Below the pieces are notes generated by a model that was given only the letters and a program-made list of their open reading frames with translations, searched no databases and was not told the DNA's origin. Positions 63,428 to 64,000 of a DNA stretch of 64,000 bases are shown piece by piece. The DNA lies in NCBI GenBank assembly GCA_009869945.1, contig WIXG01000364.1, positions 1 through 64,000 on the forward strand. Direction: 5' to 3'. Origin of the DNA: Mesaphorura yosii. Lineage: Eukaryota > Arthropoda > Collembola > Poduromorpha > Tullbergiidae. The translations under genes were made by a program, and so were the position numbers. How positions within the stretch are numbered: position 1 is the stretch's first letter; each line of letters starts with the position of its first letter.

Positions 63428-64000
63428 ATGAAAGTCTTGTTAGTTTGTTTAACGTTTCTGGCCGTGGCGAGTGGGGGTGCCGAAGCCCGGGCAGCGCGAC
63501 CGCCGAAGAAGCCAACTACACCTGCAGCACCTCCAATTGCTGCAGATCCAGTCGATGAGGAAACGGAGCCTCTGCCTTCCTGCCCCCGCGGCCTCAACGT
63601 CGTCATCACCTTGGACGGATCCCGTGCTCTTGATCGGAACGAGTACTCCCGCGCCAAGGAATTCGTGAGGGTACTCGCCACCCTCGCTCAACATGGAGCC
63701 CAACAATGTGAGCGTGAGCGTCTACTCAACGTTCGTGGGAATCGAAAAGCCGCTGCGCGTCCCGGGAAACTATTCAATAAACTCTGTGCTGAACGCTTCT
63801 CAGCAAACGGGGCCCGGCCGACAAGTTGATAACACCATCTCCAATGCAGTTTACGCCTTTCAAGGTGAAAGCGCCCCGCCGCTTGAGGGCGCCCGAAAGA
63901 TTGTGATGTTCTCAGACGGAAAGGCCAACAACCCGACGGCGGCAGCGAATGAGGCGGCCAAGGCCGAAGCACTGAGCATCGACATGTACAGCGTTGGATT
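63428..64000 (+). CDS. Secreted VWA-domain protein, partial at window edge, apparent frameshift
   Basis: ATG 63428 starts a signal peptide (MKVLLVCLTFLAVASGGAEA), then a Pro-rich linker and a von Willebrand factor A domain beginning LNVVITLDGSRALDRNEY. The MIDAS motif DxSxS reads DGSRA, lacking the second Ser. After FVRVLATLAQ the similarity moves to another frame (MEPNNVSVSVYSTFVG, then GARKIVMFSDGKANNPTAAA), which stays open to the window end. One extra base near 63691 would account for this, and no GT-AG intron fits. It may be a sequencing or assembly error in a real gene, or a young pseudogene. VWA domains mediate extracellular adhesion; with a damaged MIDAS, metal-dependent binding may be weakened. 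The rest of the gene lies beyond the window. Confidence 0.6.

Noticed and set aside
1-64000. tRNA, rRNA or CRISPR arrays
   Set aside because: No tRNA B-box-like arms with matching stems, no rRNA segments and no regular short repeats were noticed by eye; a dedicated scan could still find a divergent tRNA.

Overview
The window is animal nuclear DNA, most likely from an arthropod and plausibly a springtail (Collembola) or another soil hexapod. Genes lie on both strands, and most have short GT-AG introns of roughly 50-130 bases. The gene set is metazoan and partly arthropod-typical: Nipped-B, mRpS14, MND1, Get3/ASNA1, a Star-like FkbM protein, ANKLE2, spastin, eIF4G2/NAT1, a single-domain secreted ACE, a peritrophin-type chitin-binding domain, an ionotropic-receptor-like channel and two divergent multi-pass chemoreceptor-like proteins. 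The springtail assignment is an inference from this gene mix together with bacterial-type genes; no single sequence proves it.

Layout. 0.7-4.2 kb: C-terminal HEAT-repeat part of Nipped-B. 4.7-8.4 kb: small genes, mRpS14 and MND1. 9.2-12.7 kb: an SLC18B1-like transporter followed by a decayed tandem copy. 12.8-15.4 kb: Get3 and a Star-like FkbM membrane protein on the minus strand. 15.4-17.6 kb: AT-rich and without recognisable genes. 17.6-30 kb: the most unusual block. It holds an intronless MscL mechanosensitive channel (a bacterial family), a secreted protein joining a chitin-binding domain to two laminin-type modules, ANKLE2, a zinc-finger fossil, and a head-to-head GH88 / PL8 pair. 30.3-32.7 kb: receptor-like tyrosine kinase with a foldback element in one intron. 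32.7-34.9 kb: ACE. 35.7-36.3 kb: a stand-alone Hedgehog-type Hint (Hog) domain. 37.5-38.9 kb: chemoreceptor-like. 39.2-40.7 kb: ECI2-type enoyl-CoA isomerase. 41.3-44.1 kb: spastin. 45-46.6 kb: broken F-box/LRR-like gene. 47.6-51.3 kb: eIF4G2. 53.3-55.7 kb: secreted Gly-rich peptide, small HTH-like protein and an orphan flotillin tail. 56.3-57.7 kb: second chemoreceptor-like gene. 58.7-62.3 kb: cathepsin L tail-to-tail with an ionotropic receptor. 63.4 kb to the edge: a VWA-domain secreted protein, cut by the window.

The candidate system is the GH88/PL8 pair at 25.4-29.9 kb. A polysaccharide lyase cuts a uronic-acid polymer to leave unsaturated uronyl ends, and an unsaturated glucuronyl hydrolase removes exactly those ends. 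Both proteins carry signal peptides, both genes have one intron, and they are transcribed divergently from one 850-bp interval with a TATA-like box on each side. This looks like a two-step extracellular uronan-degrading pathway acquired from microbes and brought under eukaryotic control. Separate notable features are the MscL gene, the Hog-only protein, the chitin-binding/laminin hybrid, and a possible GUG start on eIF4G2.

CDS limits below are genomic spans; exon limits are in the text. All exon calls come from reading splice signals and frames by eye, without transcript evidence.
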